From: an uncultured Sphingomonadaceae bacterium
GTDB taxonomy: Bacteria > Pseudomonadota > Alphaproteobacteria > Sphingomonadales > Sphingomonadaceae
Assembly (NCBI GenBank): GCA_938050045.1
Contig: CALLJS010000010.1
Span: 1 to 64,000 of the forward strand
Length of the DNA: 64,000 nucleotides
Direction: 5' to 3'
Under the pieces are notes generated by a model. The model ran no database searches, was not told the DNA's origin, and saw nothing but the letters and a program-made list of their open reading frames with translations. Of the stretch, positions 1 to 6,692 are shown in pieces; the first letter of the stretch is position 1; every line of letters begins with the position of its first letter. The position numbers and the translations under genes were made by a program.

Positions 1-122
1 TCCAATTCATCACGCTCTTCATCGCTAAAGCGTACTGAAATAGGTTTTGGATAATCTTTCTGTGCTTTTTCTATCGAAGGGTTAGCAGCACTATCAAACC
101 CATCTTTGAGTGACCCACTCAT
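1..122 (-). CDS. N-terminal fragment of a small basic protein, possibly MobC-like
   Basis: An open frame starts at an ATG (120-122, minus strand) and runs off the left edge, giving about 40 residues. The visible part ends in PKPISVRFSDEERDEL, a pattern I associate with the N-terminal ribbon-helix-helix of MobC-type plasmid mobilization proteins and related DNA-binding proteins. The fragment is too short to settle the family. No convincing ribosome-binding site is seen close upstream. It may belong to an accessory region lying to the left of the window. Confidence 0.35.
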   Translation of the reverse strand, partial: MSGSLKDGFDSAANPSIEKAQKDYPKPISVRFSDEERDEL

Positions 123-395
123 GGTTTTGGTCCATGAAAGCCTTCCAAGTTGGTATCTTTAAGATGATCATTCCACTGCGCCAAAGCGTCAAAAAGTGCG
201 TTCGAAGTCTCACCTTAGAGGTCCGCTATATTGCTTTTGTTTGAACTTATTATCCCTAATTTCAGTAGAGTTGGATGATATACTATCCTTGGATAGCAGC
301 TCTGCTCATTGCCCAAATATTAATTTAACCGTTCGATTAATCTTATATTGCATCCTATAATAGGCAGTGGCAATGGTAGTGCGAGAGGATTTTTT

Positions 396-1517
396 ATGGA
401 ATTGGGTAATTTAGGATTTAGCGAAGAACAAATTGAAATTTTGGATGTTGCTACAAATTTTTGCCGCGATAAATCTTCGATAGATAAAGTTCGCGATCTT
501 ATGGAGAGCGACGATGGTTTTGAGGCATCGGTTTGGCAAGAAATGGCCGCACTCGGTTGGCTTGCTATCGCTTTACCCGAAAAATATGATGGAATAGGGC
601 TGTCATTGTCCGAAGTCGTTCCCATTGCGGAGCAGATGGGCCGCCGCTTGATGGCCTCGCCCTTTATTGCTTCGACGCTCGCAGCCCAGGCTCTATTGGC
701 GGCGGGAAGCGAAGCACAAAAATCAAAATATTTGCCCATGATTGCTGCGGGTAGCATTGCTACTATGGCTTTATCAGAAGCCAATGGGGATTGGGATTTG
801 CATAATATTGATTCAAAAGCTGATAAAATTGGAAATCAATATGCTCTTAGCGGCACAAAGCAATTTTGCTTATGGGGGCATAGTGCAGACATCATCATTG
901 TGTCCATTCTAATAGATAATAAACCAAAATTGGCGATTATAGAGAAATCTAATATCCCAAAAAATGCGCTGCGCCGTGAATATATTATCGATGAAACAAA
1001 GCGCAGCTTTACTTTTGATTTGGCAAATATAACTATCGATGGAGATGCTATTTTAGCGGGCGATAATGATATGGCTGCTTTTGCACAGATTGAGCTTTCA
1101 GCGATCCTATTGCAAAGCGCAGAAATGTGCGGCGGTGCGCAAAGCGTTATCGATTATACGGTCGAATATCTGAAAACACGCAAGCAATTTGATAAGGTCA
1201 TTGGTGCATATCAAGCGCTCAAACATCCAGCCGTAGATGCCTATGTCAGTTATGAAAAAGCGCGCTCGCACCTCTATAGTGCTGCGCATAATTATAATGA
1301 CCAAGGCATTGGCGAAATTGCAGTACGCATGGCCAAAGCTTCATCCGATGGCTGTTATAGCAATGCAGCAGATCGCGCCGTTCAATTTCATGGCGGATTT
1401 GGGTTTACCCATGGTTGCGACGCGGGTTTGCATCGCCGAGCGGCTATTTTTCACGCATCACAATTTGGAGATGCAGCATGGCATAGATCCAAATTAAGCG
1501 ATCTATTATTCGGTTGA
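396..1517 (+). CDS. Acyl-CoA dehydrogenase family protein
   Basis: Predicted FAD-dependent acyl-CoA dehydrogenase of 373 residues, the usual size. It would oxidise an acyl-CoA thioester to the enoyl-CoA and pass electrons to ETF. The N-terminal helical domain (EEQIEILDVATNFCRD), a central beta region with ALSEANGDWD, and the C-terminal helical bundle ending HGGFGFTHGCDAGLHRRA are all recognisable. I chose ATG 396 because GAGAGGA lies just upstream; the longer frame from 348 adds 16 unconserved residues. The sequence resembles the small-subunit type that pairs with a second dehydrogenase, but no partner is adjacent. Substrate unknown. Confidence 0.85.
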   Translation: MELGNLGFSEEQIEILDVATNFCRDKSSIDKVRDLMESDDGFEASVWQEMAALGWLAIALPEKYDGIGLSLSEVVPIAEQMGRRLMASPFIASTLAAQALLAAGSEAQKSKYLPMIAAGSIATMALSEANGDWDLHNIDSKADKIGNQYALSGTKQFCLWGHSADIIIVSILIDNKPKLAIIEKSNIPKNALRREYIIDETKRSFTFDLANITIDGDAILAGDNDMAAFAQIELSAILLQSAEMCGGAQSVIDYTVEYLKTRKQFDKVIGAYQALKHPAVDAYVSYEKARSHLYSAAHNYNDQGIGEIAVRMAKASSDGCYSNAADRAVQFHGGFGFTHGCDAGLHRRAAIFHASQFGDAAWHRSKLSDLLFG

Positions 1518-1522
1518 GAAAT

Positions 1523-2242
1523 TTAGGTGAAGCTATTGGCTTCGCGCTCCTCTTCTTGCTCTTCACTCTGTTCTTCGATAATATTTTGGCTGTCACCGCC
1601 GCCAAAAATGACACTGCCGCTTGAAAAACTTGTACCGAAACTATTAACGATGGATATGGTTTGTCCAAGCCCAGATAAAAATTGTTCTTTGGATAAATTG
1701 GCCAATGGGTGAATATAAATGCCCCATAATAGACCATTAGCAATCGCATAACGTGCATCCAATGCGCTATCAAAATTGGCTTGCATCATGCGCGCTAATA
1801 ATTCGGGGCTAAGCGAATCTGCCTGAATGATAGGACTCATTATCCGCATTCTTCCCGCTAATGGATCGCTCACAACCAAAATTTGTGTGTCTTTAATTTC
1901 AAATTGCCAGCTATTTCCATCGCGCTCAATCATTTCATCAATCTCTTTAAGAGCCTTATCCATCATAGCCAATGAAGCAATGGCTTTTGCCGAGGGCTTT
2001 GCAGGCTCTTCTGTTCCGCTTGGCTCTGGTGCATCTGGATCAAATAATGGTGTTTCAGGGGCTTTTGGGATGATTGGGCTGTGCTGCTCTGAACTGCTAT
2101 CAATAATAGTTTCTTGGGCGGGTTCTGCGGCTTTTTGCGCATAGGCAGGAGCGGTTATGAAAAATAATGATAGAGTCAAGAGGCTAGCAGTAATGGATGG
2201 GCATTTATGAGAGTCAGCTTTTATGCGCGCATTCATAATCAT
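1523..2242 (-). CDS. Secreted hypothetical protein with a YbjN/chaperone-like domain
   Basis: A protein of 239 residues with a clear Sec signal peptide ending in APAYAQ (about residue 36). A Pro/Glu-rich linker follows (residues 40-85). The globular domain (residues 90-210) starts NSWQFEIKDTQILVVSD and contains LSPELLARMMQANF, a layout similar to the YbjN / type III chaperone-like fold. The C-terminus is acidic (EEQSEEQEEERE). GGAG sits 6-7 bases upstream of the first ATG. It is convergent with the acyl-CoA dehydrogenase, leaving only 5 bases between stop codons. Probably periplasmic; function unknown. The fold is a guess from sequence pattern. Confidence 0.6.
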   Translation of the reverse strand: MIMNARIKADSHKCPSITASLLTLSLFFITAPAYAQKAAEPAQETIIDSSSEQHSPIIPKAPETPLFDPDAPEPSGTEEPAKPSAKAIASLAMMDKALKEIDEMIERDGNSWQFEIKDTQILVVSDPLAGRMRIMSPIIQADSLSPELLARMMQANFDSALDARYAIANGLLWGIYIHPLANLSKEQFLSGLGQTISIVNSFGTSFSSGSVIFGGGDSQNIIEEQSEEQEEEREANSFT

Positions 2243-2311
2243 TATCTTCTCCTACACTATATCTAGGATAAGTTTCGCCTATAGCTGGCATAATGTTACT
2301 TGCATTGATAA

Positions 2312-2725
2312 TTAATTTGATTGTTTCAACGGCCAATCGATTGCGCGGCTTGCCCATAATGCCCACCAAATAGCGATGGGTTGAAATGCTAGCCTTGGGC
2401 CATGATACCACCAGCTTAATGTTTCGCCATCAACGGCAACATTATTTACAGCATGGTGAATATTGGCGGGAAAAACACATATTGCATAGAGGGCAAGTCC
2501 TATACCCGCTGCTTTGCGAACTTTGGGGATGCACAAGCCGATAGCACCCAATATCTCGGCAATAGCTGTCCAATATATGACATGATCGGGATAAGGAACC
2601 CATTGCGGGGTGATCGCCAAAAACCTTTCTGGTGTTCTAATATGTGCGACACCCGCCAAGAAATATAGGATTGCTAAAATTACCAACGCTAGATTTCTGG
2701 CCCAATTTTCTCCCATTATTTTCAT
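2312..2725 (-). CDS. DoxX-like small integral membrane protein
   Basis: 137 residues with four predicted hydrophobic segments (LALVILAILYFLAGVAHI, VIYWTAIAEILGAIGLCI, AAGIGLALYAICVFPANI, FQPIAIWWALWAS). The arrangement and the conserved FLAGVAHI near the N-terminus fit the DoxX/DoxD-like membrane protein family, whose members are inner-membrane proteins of mostly unknown function, some linked to thiosulfate or redox metabolism. It stands alone, 70 bases from the secreted protein gene on the same strand. Confidence 0.65.
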   Translation of the reverse strand: MKIMGENWARNLALVILAILYFLAGVAHIRTPERFLAITPQWVPYPDHVIYWTAIAEILGAIGLCIPKVRKAAGIGLALYAICVFPANIHHAVNNVAVDGETLSWWYHGPRLAFQPIAIWWALWASRAIDWPLKQSN

Positions 2726-2998
2726 CTCATCTCACCATTATTATTGATATAAGTCACTGTATCATAGTCGCAAATAAAATGAAATAATACAAAATTTGCT
2801 ATATGAACTTAGTGCTGCTAAAGGTCTATGTGCTAGCGTCGGAATTTGCGACGGACTATGGCGCATTATATGTTTTCTGCAATATATTGCAGCTAACCGC
2901 TAGGCTGCAGACTATTTTCCTTTCACGACACGACTAACGGCGATCCGACTCGTTGCGCTTTTGCAGCGGGTTAAACTCGTTTCATAAAGGAAACTAAT

Positions 2999-3205
2999 AT
3001 GCCTATCGGTACAGTAAAATTTTTCAACTCAGACAAGGGCTATGGCTTTATCGCTCCCGAAGATGGCGGCGATGACAGCTTCGTACATATCACAGCAGTA
3101 CAAGCCGCTGGCATGCAAACATTGGATAAAGACCAGCGCGTAAGCTATGAAATCGAAACCGGTCAAAATGGCAAGCAAGCTGCGGTAAATCTGCAATCTG
3201 CATAA
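2999..3205 (+). CDS. cspA: Cold-shock protein (CspA family)
   Basis: 68-residue single cold-shock domain. It carries the RNP1 motif KGYGFI (residues 15-20) and the RNP2-like motif DSFVHI, which bind single-stranded RNA and DNA, and the usual MPIGTVKFFNSDKGY start. AAAGGAAA lies about 7 bases before the ATG. The 270-bp upstream gap is larger than most here and probably contains a long 5' leader, as is common for csp genes. Acts as an RNA chaperone in the cytoplasm; whether it is cold-induced cannot be read from the sequence. Confidence 0.93.
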   Translation: MPIGTVKFFNSDKGYGFIAPEDGGDDSFVHITAVQAAGMQTLDKDQRVSYEIETGQNGKQAAVNLQSA

Positions 3206-3226
3206 TTTCCAGAGCAATTATTATTG

Positions 3227-3256
3227 AAAAAGGCTGGCTTTGCGCTGGCCTTTTTT
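3227..3256 (+). terminator. Rho-independent terminator after cspA
   Basis: A GGCTGGC/GCTGGCC stem (two G-U pairs) around a TTTGC loop, preceded by A5 and followed by T6, lies 21 bases after the cspA stop codon. Flanking A and T runs extend the stem. Bidirectional action is possible, but only cspA reads into it. Confidence 0.8.
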
Positions 3257-3325
3257 ATGCCTTTGCTTTTATGCCTTTGGCGAGCAACCATCAACCAATA
3301 CATGCGTAATTTGAATGCTTAAAAT

Positions 3326-3375
3326 TGCTGAACCCGACAGGGCTTGAACCTATGGCCCCCAGATTAGAAGTCCGT
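3326..3375 (-). pseudogene. 3' half of a tRNA-Arg(TCT): attachment-site scar
   Basis: On the minus strand the sequence has an anticodon stem-loop CTTCTAA (anticodon TCT), a variable region, a T arm (ATAGG, TTCAAGC, CCTGT) and the 3' acceptor strand CGGGTTC with discriminator A. The 5' half is absent: no GAACCCG acceptor strand or D arm precedes it, and the adjacent DNA is AT-rich. A duplicated 3' tRNA half is the classic trace of integration into a tRNA gene. The intact tRNA-Arg must lie outside the window. Confidence 0.75.
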
Positions 3376-3620
3376 TCAAAGGGCTAAATATAAAAATCAT
3401 ATTTAATAAAATACAGCGATTTCAATATATTAAAAATTATAGAAAATCATAAAAACCATAGATGCTCACAAATATTCTCATTCTCCGTGTGAAAAGCGTG
3501 TGAGTTATGTGCTATCAATGAGTCTGTATGTTGATAGATTGATTTACTCATCATATCTAATTTTATTTCACTCTCTAAGAGCGGACAGTAATAAATAATT
3601 TACTTGCAATTAACATAATT

Positions 3621-3645
3621 GTTTCATATATAATTTTCATGAAAC
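3621..3645. promoter_or_regulatory. Inverted repeat upstream of the toxin-antitoxin operon (candidate operator)
   Basis: GTTTCAT and ATGAAAC form a perfect 7-bp inverted repeat with an 11-bp spacer, ending 23 bases before the GTG start at 3669. Xre-type antitoxins usually repress their own operon at such palindromes, so this is the likely autoregulatory operator. Inference from position and symmetry only. Confidence 0.45.
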
Positions 3646-3668
3646 TAATATGTTAATGGAGTCATAAT

Positions 3669-5012
3669 GTGACAAGTAATGTAATTGAGTTCAAAAGTAT
3701 GACCCGCCCTATCGCTCAATTTATTAGAGTAGATGGTGCACATGGACGATTTGGTGATTTATATGCAGCTGGCCGATTACCAATTGATAGAGCAATTTTT
3801 GATGCTTCTCGCATTAGTAATCAAAAAGAGTTTGTTGAGGCATTAAAGCATGATGGTGTGGAGATTGTACTTGATACAGAAGTTGCAGAATTGGCTGCAC
3901 TGGCAAAATATCAAACACATGTAAAAAAAGCACCTTGGGCTGAACTTACTGCTGAAGGAGTATTGGATTCTTCATATTTTAACGATAATCAAAGCCAGGC
4001 TAATATTATTAGATGGATTGCTAAATTTGCTGTCCAACATCATGTTGATACAGTTCTCTCTCCTACTCATTTTTTAGGGGATCGAAAATTTGATAAATGG
4101 TTAGATATAGACTTGCGTTCATGTATTGCTTTACGCAAAGCTTTAGATAGTGAAGGTGGCTCTCATATTGCTATAGACTATCCTATTATTCACTTGCATA
4201 CAGCATTAAATCGAGATGACTTTCGTAAAGATATTATTGAACGTATTGCAGACTTACCTATTGATAATGTCTGGTTTCGTGCATCTGGCTTGGGCTCTGA
4301 ACCAAAACCTCAGACTGCGAAACAAATCTTAGCTTCACTATATGATTTTCAACAGCTAAAAAAACCATTAATTATGGATCATACTGATGGGTTAATGGCG
4401 CAAGCATTACTTGCTTTTGGAGGGGTTTCGGGTATTGCGCACGGGATTGGTGAGCGTGGGACATTTAATGCAGCCAGTTGGCACAAAATACCACAAGAAA
4501 GAGATACCAACAAGCCTTTCGGACGTACTATTTATATTCCAATTCCTAGATTAGGCCGACGTTTAAGTAAAAAAGAATTACAAGTTCTTGCTAGTGCTAA
4601 AGGTGGTAAGAAGCACCTCGGATGTCAAGACCTATGCTGCCAGCATGGAGTGAGCGATATGTTAACTGAAAGTCGGCAACATGCTGCATTCCAAGCTATT
4701 GCTCCAATTCAAAAAATGTCTAAAATCCCTGACTTTAATAGAGAAAATTATTTTATTGAACAACCATTGCGTCAAGCAGAGCAGCTAGCTAGGAATATTA
4801 AAGATTTGAATCCATCTAAAGTAGACGCGGATAATTTGGGTGTAAAACTTGAAAGCTTGAAAAAACGTATGACAGAACACCATAGTAAGATTGGCAAGTT
4901 TAGCGATGCTCTTAGCCTGCTGCATGATGAACGTGGAGCGGGAGGACAGAGAGCAATTGCATGCAGTCCTCGAAATTTATCGTTGACGAACACGAAAAAG
5001 AGGGGGGGCTAA
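3669..5012 (+). CDS. Unknown protein, first gene of an Xre/RES operon; TIM-barrel-like pattern
   Basis: 447 residues, GTG start with GGAG 8 bases upstream. I do not recognise the family. Alternating beta/alpha segments (EIVLDTEV, TVLSPTHFLGD, HIAIDYPIIH, NVWFRASGLGS, PLIMDHTDGL, GIAHGIGERGTF) suggest a TIM barrel. A Cys cluster follows (HLGCQDLCCQHG, about residues 316-327), which recalls the zinc site after the barrel of tRNA-guanine transglycosylases, but the rest does not match clearly. The C-terminus is a charged helical region. Its stop overlaps the next start (TAATG), so the three genes are translationally coupled. It could be an enzyme accompanying the RES toxin. Lower GC than the core genes and a position in a degraded island suggest transfer. 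Confidence 0.55.
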   Translation: MTSNVIEFKSMTRPIAQFIRVDGAHGRFGDLYAAGRLPIDRAIFDASRISNQKEFVEALKHDGVEIVLDTEVAELAALAKYQTHVKKAPWAELTAEGVLDSSYFNDNQSQANIIRWIAKFAVQHHVDTVLSPTHFLGDRKFDKWLDIDLRSCIALRKALDSEGGSHIAIDYPIIHLHTALNRDDFRKDIIERIADLPIDNVWFRASGLGSEPKPQTAKQILASLYDFQQLKKPLIMDHTDGLMAQALLAFGGVSGIAHGIGERGTFNAASWHKIPQERDTNKPFGRTIYIPIPRLGRRLSKKELQVLASAKGGKKHLGCQDLCCQHGVSDMLTESRQHAAFQAIAPIQKMSKIPDFNRENYFIEQPLRQAEQLARNIKDLNPSKVDADNLGVKLESLKKRMTEHHSKIGKFSDALSLLHDERGAGGQRAIACSPRNLSLTNTKKRGG

Positions 5013-5359
5013 TGAGTGTATTATTGAGTGCTGTGCCTCGATTTCTTGATGAACTCAGTGCTAATGGTGGTTTGAAAGGGGTTGATATTGCAAATATAGC
5101 AGAAGTTTCAAAAGCAACCGTATCCCGATGGAAGTCGGGGGATATTAAACCACAACCCCGTAATGAATTGATTCTCTCCGATCTTCATTATGTTGTTGGT
5201 AGACTAAGTGAATATTATAGTTCAGAGGAGATACGAACCTGGCTCTACGCCCGCCATCCGCAATTGTCAGGAGAGCGAGCTATAGACTTAATTCATGACG
5301 AACGTACTGTCGAAATTTTGAAAATTATCGATCGCTTGGAGAATGAGGTTTATATCTAA
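5012..5359 (+). CDS. Xre/MbcA/ParS-type antitoxin
   Basis: 115 residues from the ATG that overlaps the upstream stop codon. An N-terminal helix-turn-helix (VDIANIAEVSKATVSRWKSG) is followed by the C-terminal toxin-binding region typical of MbcA/ParS antitoxins (WLYARHPQLSGERAIDLI, then EILKIIDRLENE). In this family the antitoxin blocks the RES toxin's NAD site and represses the operon. The toxin gene starts at the base following its stop codon. A longer frame from 4961 exists but would overlap the upstream gene by 50 bases. Confidence 0.75.
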   Translation: MSVLLSAVPRFLDELSANGGLKGVDIANIAEVSKATVSRWKSGDIKPQPRNELILSDLHYVVGRLSEYYSSEEIRTWLYARHPQLSGERAIDLIHDERTVEILKIIDRLENEVYI

Positions 5360-5911
5360 GTGGTTCATTTAAAACGAAAACGCCGAGATAATAATCTTAT
5401 TGATGCAATTGAAGCGATTGATCCTATTGTTTTTGATGATATAGTTTGGCGAGTGGTAAGAAAAGGTCGTGATCCTACCCAATGCTCTCGTTCTGGTGGA
5501 CGTTGGGATGATGGAACTTTTGATGTTTTATATAGCTCTGAAATGGCGAAAGGTGCTATTGAGGAAATGCGGTTTCACTTGTTAAGAGGACAACCTATAA
5601 TGCCATCACGAGTTGAGTATAAGCTTTTTGAGATAAACTTATCACTAGAACGATCACTTAAACTACTTAATTTAAAGGCTTTACAGAAAATTGGGCTAGA
5701 CACTGCTCGCTATGGCCAGTTATCTTATAATGAAAAATCATTAGAATATCCTCGCTCACAGGACATTGCTGAAGTAGCTCATTTTCTTGAGTATGATGGG
5801 TTAATCGTCCCTAGCGCACGTCATGATTGTCTAAATATTGTTGCTTTCTGTAATCAAATACCTCCAGACGCGATTAATGAAAAAAAAGACCACGGTTTGG
5901 TTCATTGGTAA
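5360..5911 (+). CDS. RES-domain toxin
   Basis: 183 residues, GTG start directly after the antitoxin stop. The RES fold is visible: VVRKGRDPTQCSRSGGRWDD near residue 30-50, then VLYSSEMAKGAIEEMRFHL. The conserved Arg, the GGRW motif, Tyr and Glu correspond to the NAD-binding and catalytic positions of RES toxins such as MbcT and ParT, which degrade or transfer from NAD+. Length is slightly above the usual 150-180. Coding looks intact. The operon makes sense as a type II toxin-antitoxin module with an extra upstream gene. Confidence 0.75.
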   Translation: MVHLKRKRRDNNLIDAIEAIDPIVFDDIVWRVVRKGRDPTQCSRSGGRWDDGTFDVLYSSEMAKGAIEEMRFHLLRGQPIMPSRVEYKLFEINLSLERSLKLLNLKALQKIGLDTARYGQLSYNEKSLEYPRSQDIAEVAHFLEYDGLIVPSARHDCLNIVAFCNQIPPDAINEKKDHGLVHW

Positions 5912-6030
5912 AAGAGTAATTCTAAGTTTTTGAGATTTATAACTAACTGTGAGTTATCACTCTTTAATCAATTCTGACTCGACCAGTTATTAAGAATAAC
6001 TATGCTGATTAAACTCTTAATCACCATATT

Positions 6031-6195
6031 ATGAATAATTCTGATAGATTGCTGGCGGTAGCTTTGCAGCGTGTTTCATCTGACAAACAATTTTACCTTG
6101 GGGATAGTATCGATACCCAAAAGAATAAAATTGATATGCTTGCTGAACGTGACAACTCTGATATTGTCCGCTATTTCGTAGAACTGGACTTGTAA
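6031..6195 (+). pseudogene. N-terminal stump of a large serine recombinase
   Basis: 54 codons reading ALQRVSSDKQ, then SIDTQKNKIDMLAERD and a few more residues before TAA. This is the start of a large serine recombinase / site-specific resolvase: catalytic Ser in RVSS, followed by the DTQ helix. Homology stops where IS3-like sequence begins, so the gene was probably cut by an insertion sequence and the rest lost. Confidence 0.65.
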
Positions 6196-6223
6196 CGGTT
6201 TAGTTCCGGTCACTTGCCTATCA

Positions 6224-6321
6224 TTATGCCACTTTAGCTTCAAAAGCCAAGGGACTTATTCCGCCCAGATATGAATGGCGCCTTCGTGCGTTGTAGAACC
6301 CATTGATATATTGAAATATGG
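6224..6321 (-). pseudogene. C-terminal remnant of an IS3-family transposase (OrfB)
   Basis: Reading the minus strand from about 6321 to the stop at 6224-6226 gives FQYINGFYNARRRHSYLGG followed by ISPLAFEAKVA. This is the hallmark C-terminus of IS3-family DDE transposases. No N-terminal part or left inverted repeat remains. TGTAACGGTTTAGTTCCGG, starting at 6191 next to the recombinase stump, may be the surviving IS end. Confidence 0.75.
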
Positions 6322-6337
6322 CAGGTTATTCCTCTGG

Positions 6338-6596
6338 CTAATAACCAGGCCATATTTTTGATATTTGCGGAGCCGAATGCGCAATATCACCAGCAAGCGC
6401 CATGATTGGCTTTTTTGCGATAGCGGCATCTTTTGCACTTTGCGCACTATCGACATTGAGACGCGCAGTATCGACATTGAGACGCGCACTATCGACATTC
6501 TGGGATGTTGCTGGAGCGGCCGATAGATAAAATATTATATTGAATGCGGATAAATAAAATAAATATTTAAGTGGGTATTTCCTAGCAATTTTTCAT
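6338..6596 (-). pseudogene. Frameshifted secreted protein with 7-residue repeats
   Basis: From ATG 6594-6596 (minus strand) a stop appears after four codons. Removing one A from the A5 run at 6589-6593 restores a good signal peptide: MKIARKYPLKYLF, a hydrophobic stretch, then AAPATSQ. It is followed by three NVDSARL-like heptads and a tail ending KIWPGY at a stop 12 bp from the IS3 remnant. So either this is a broken gene or it starts at a rare codon. The 3' end may have been replaced by IS sequence. Function unknown. Confidence 0.45.
6446..6499. repeat. 21-bp tandem repeat (2.6 copies)
   Basis: The unit ACTATCGACATTGAGACGCGC occurs at 6446-6466 and, with one change, at 6467-6487, followed by a partial third copy. 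It encodes the heptad repeat of the broken secreted-protein gene. Confidence 0.8.
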
Positions 6597-6692
6597 TAAA
6601 AACCACAACTAAACTCCATAATTATTATGAGCAGATATATTAACTATTCAAAAGAAAGCATAGTGTATCGGCACAATCAAATGTTTATTTTT

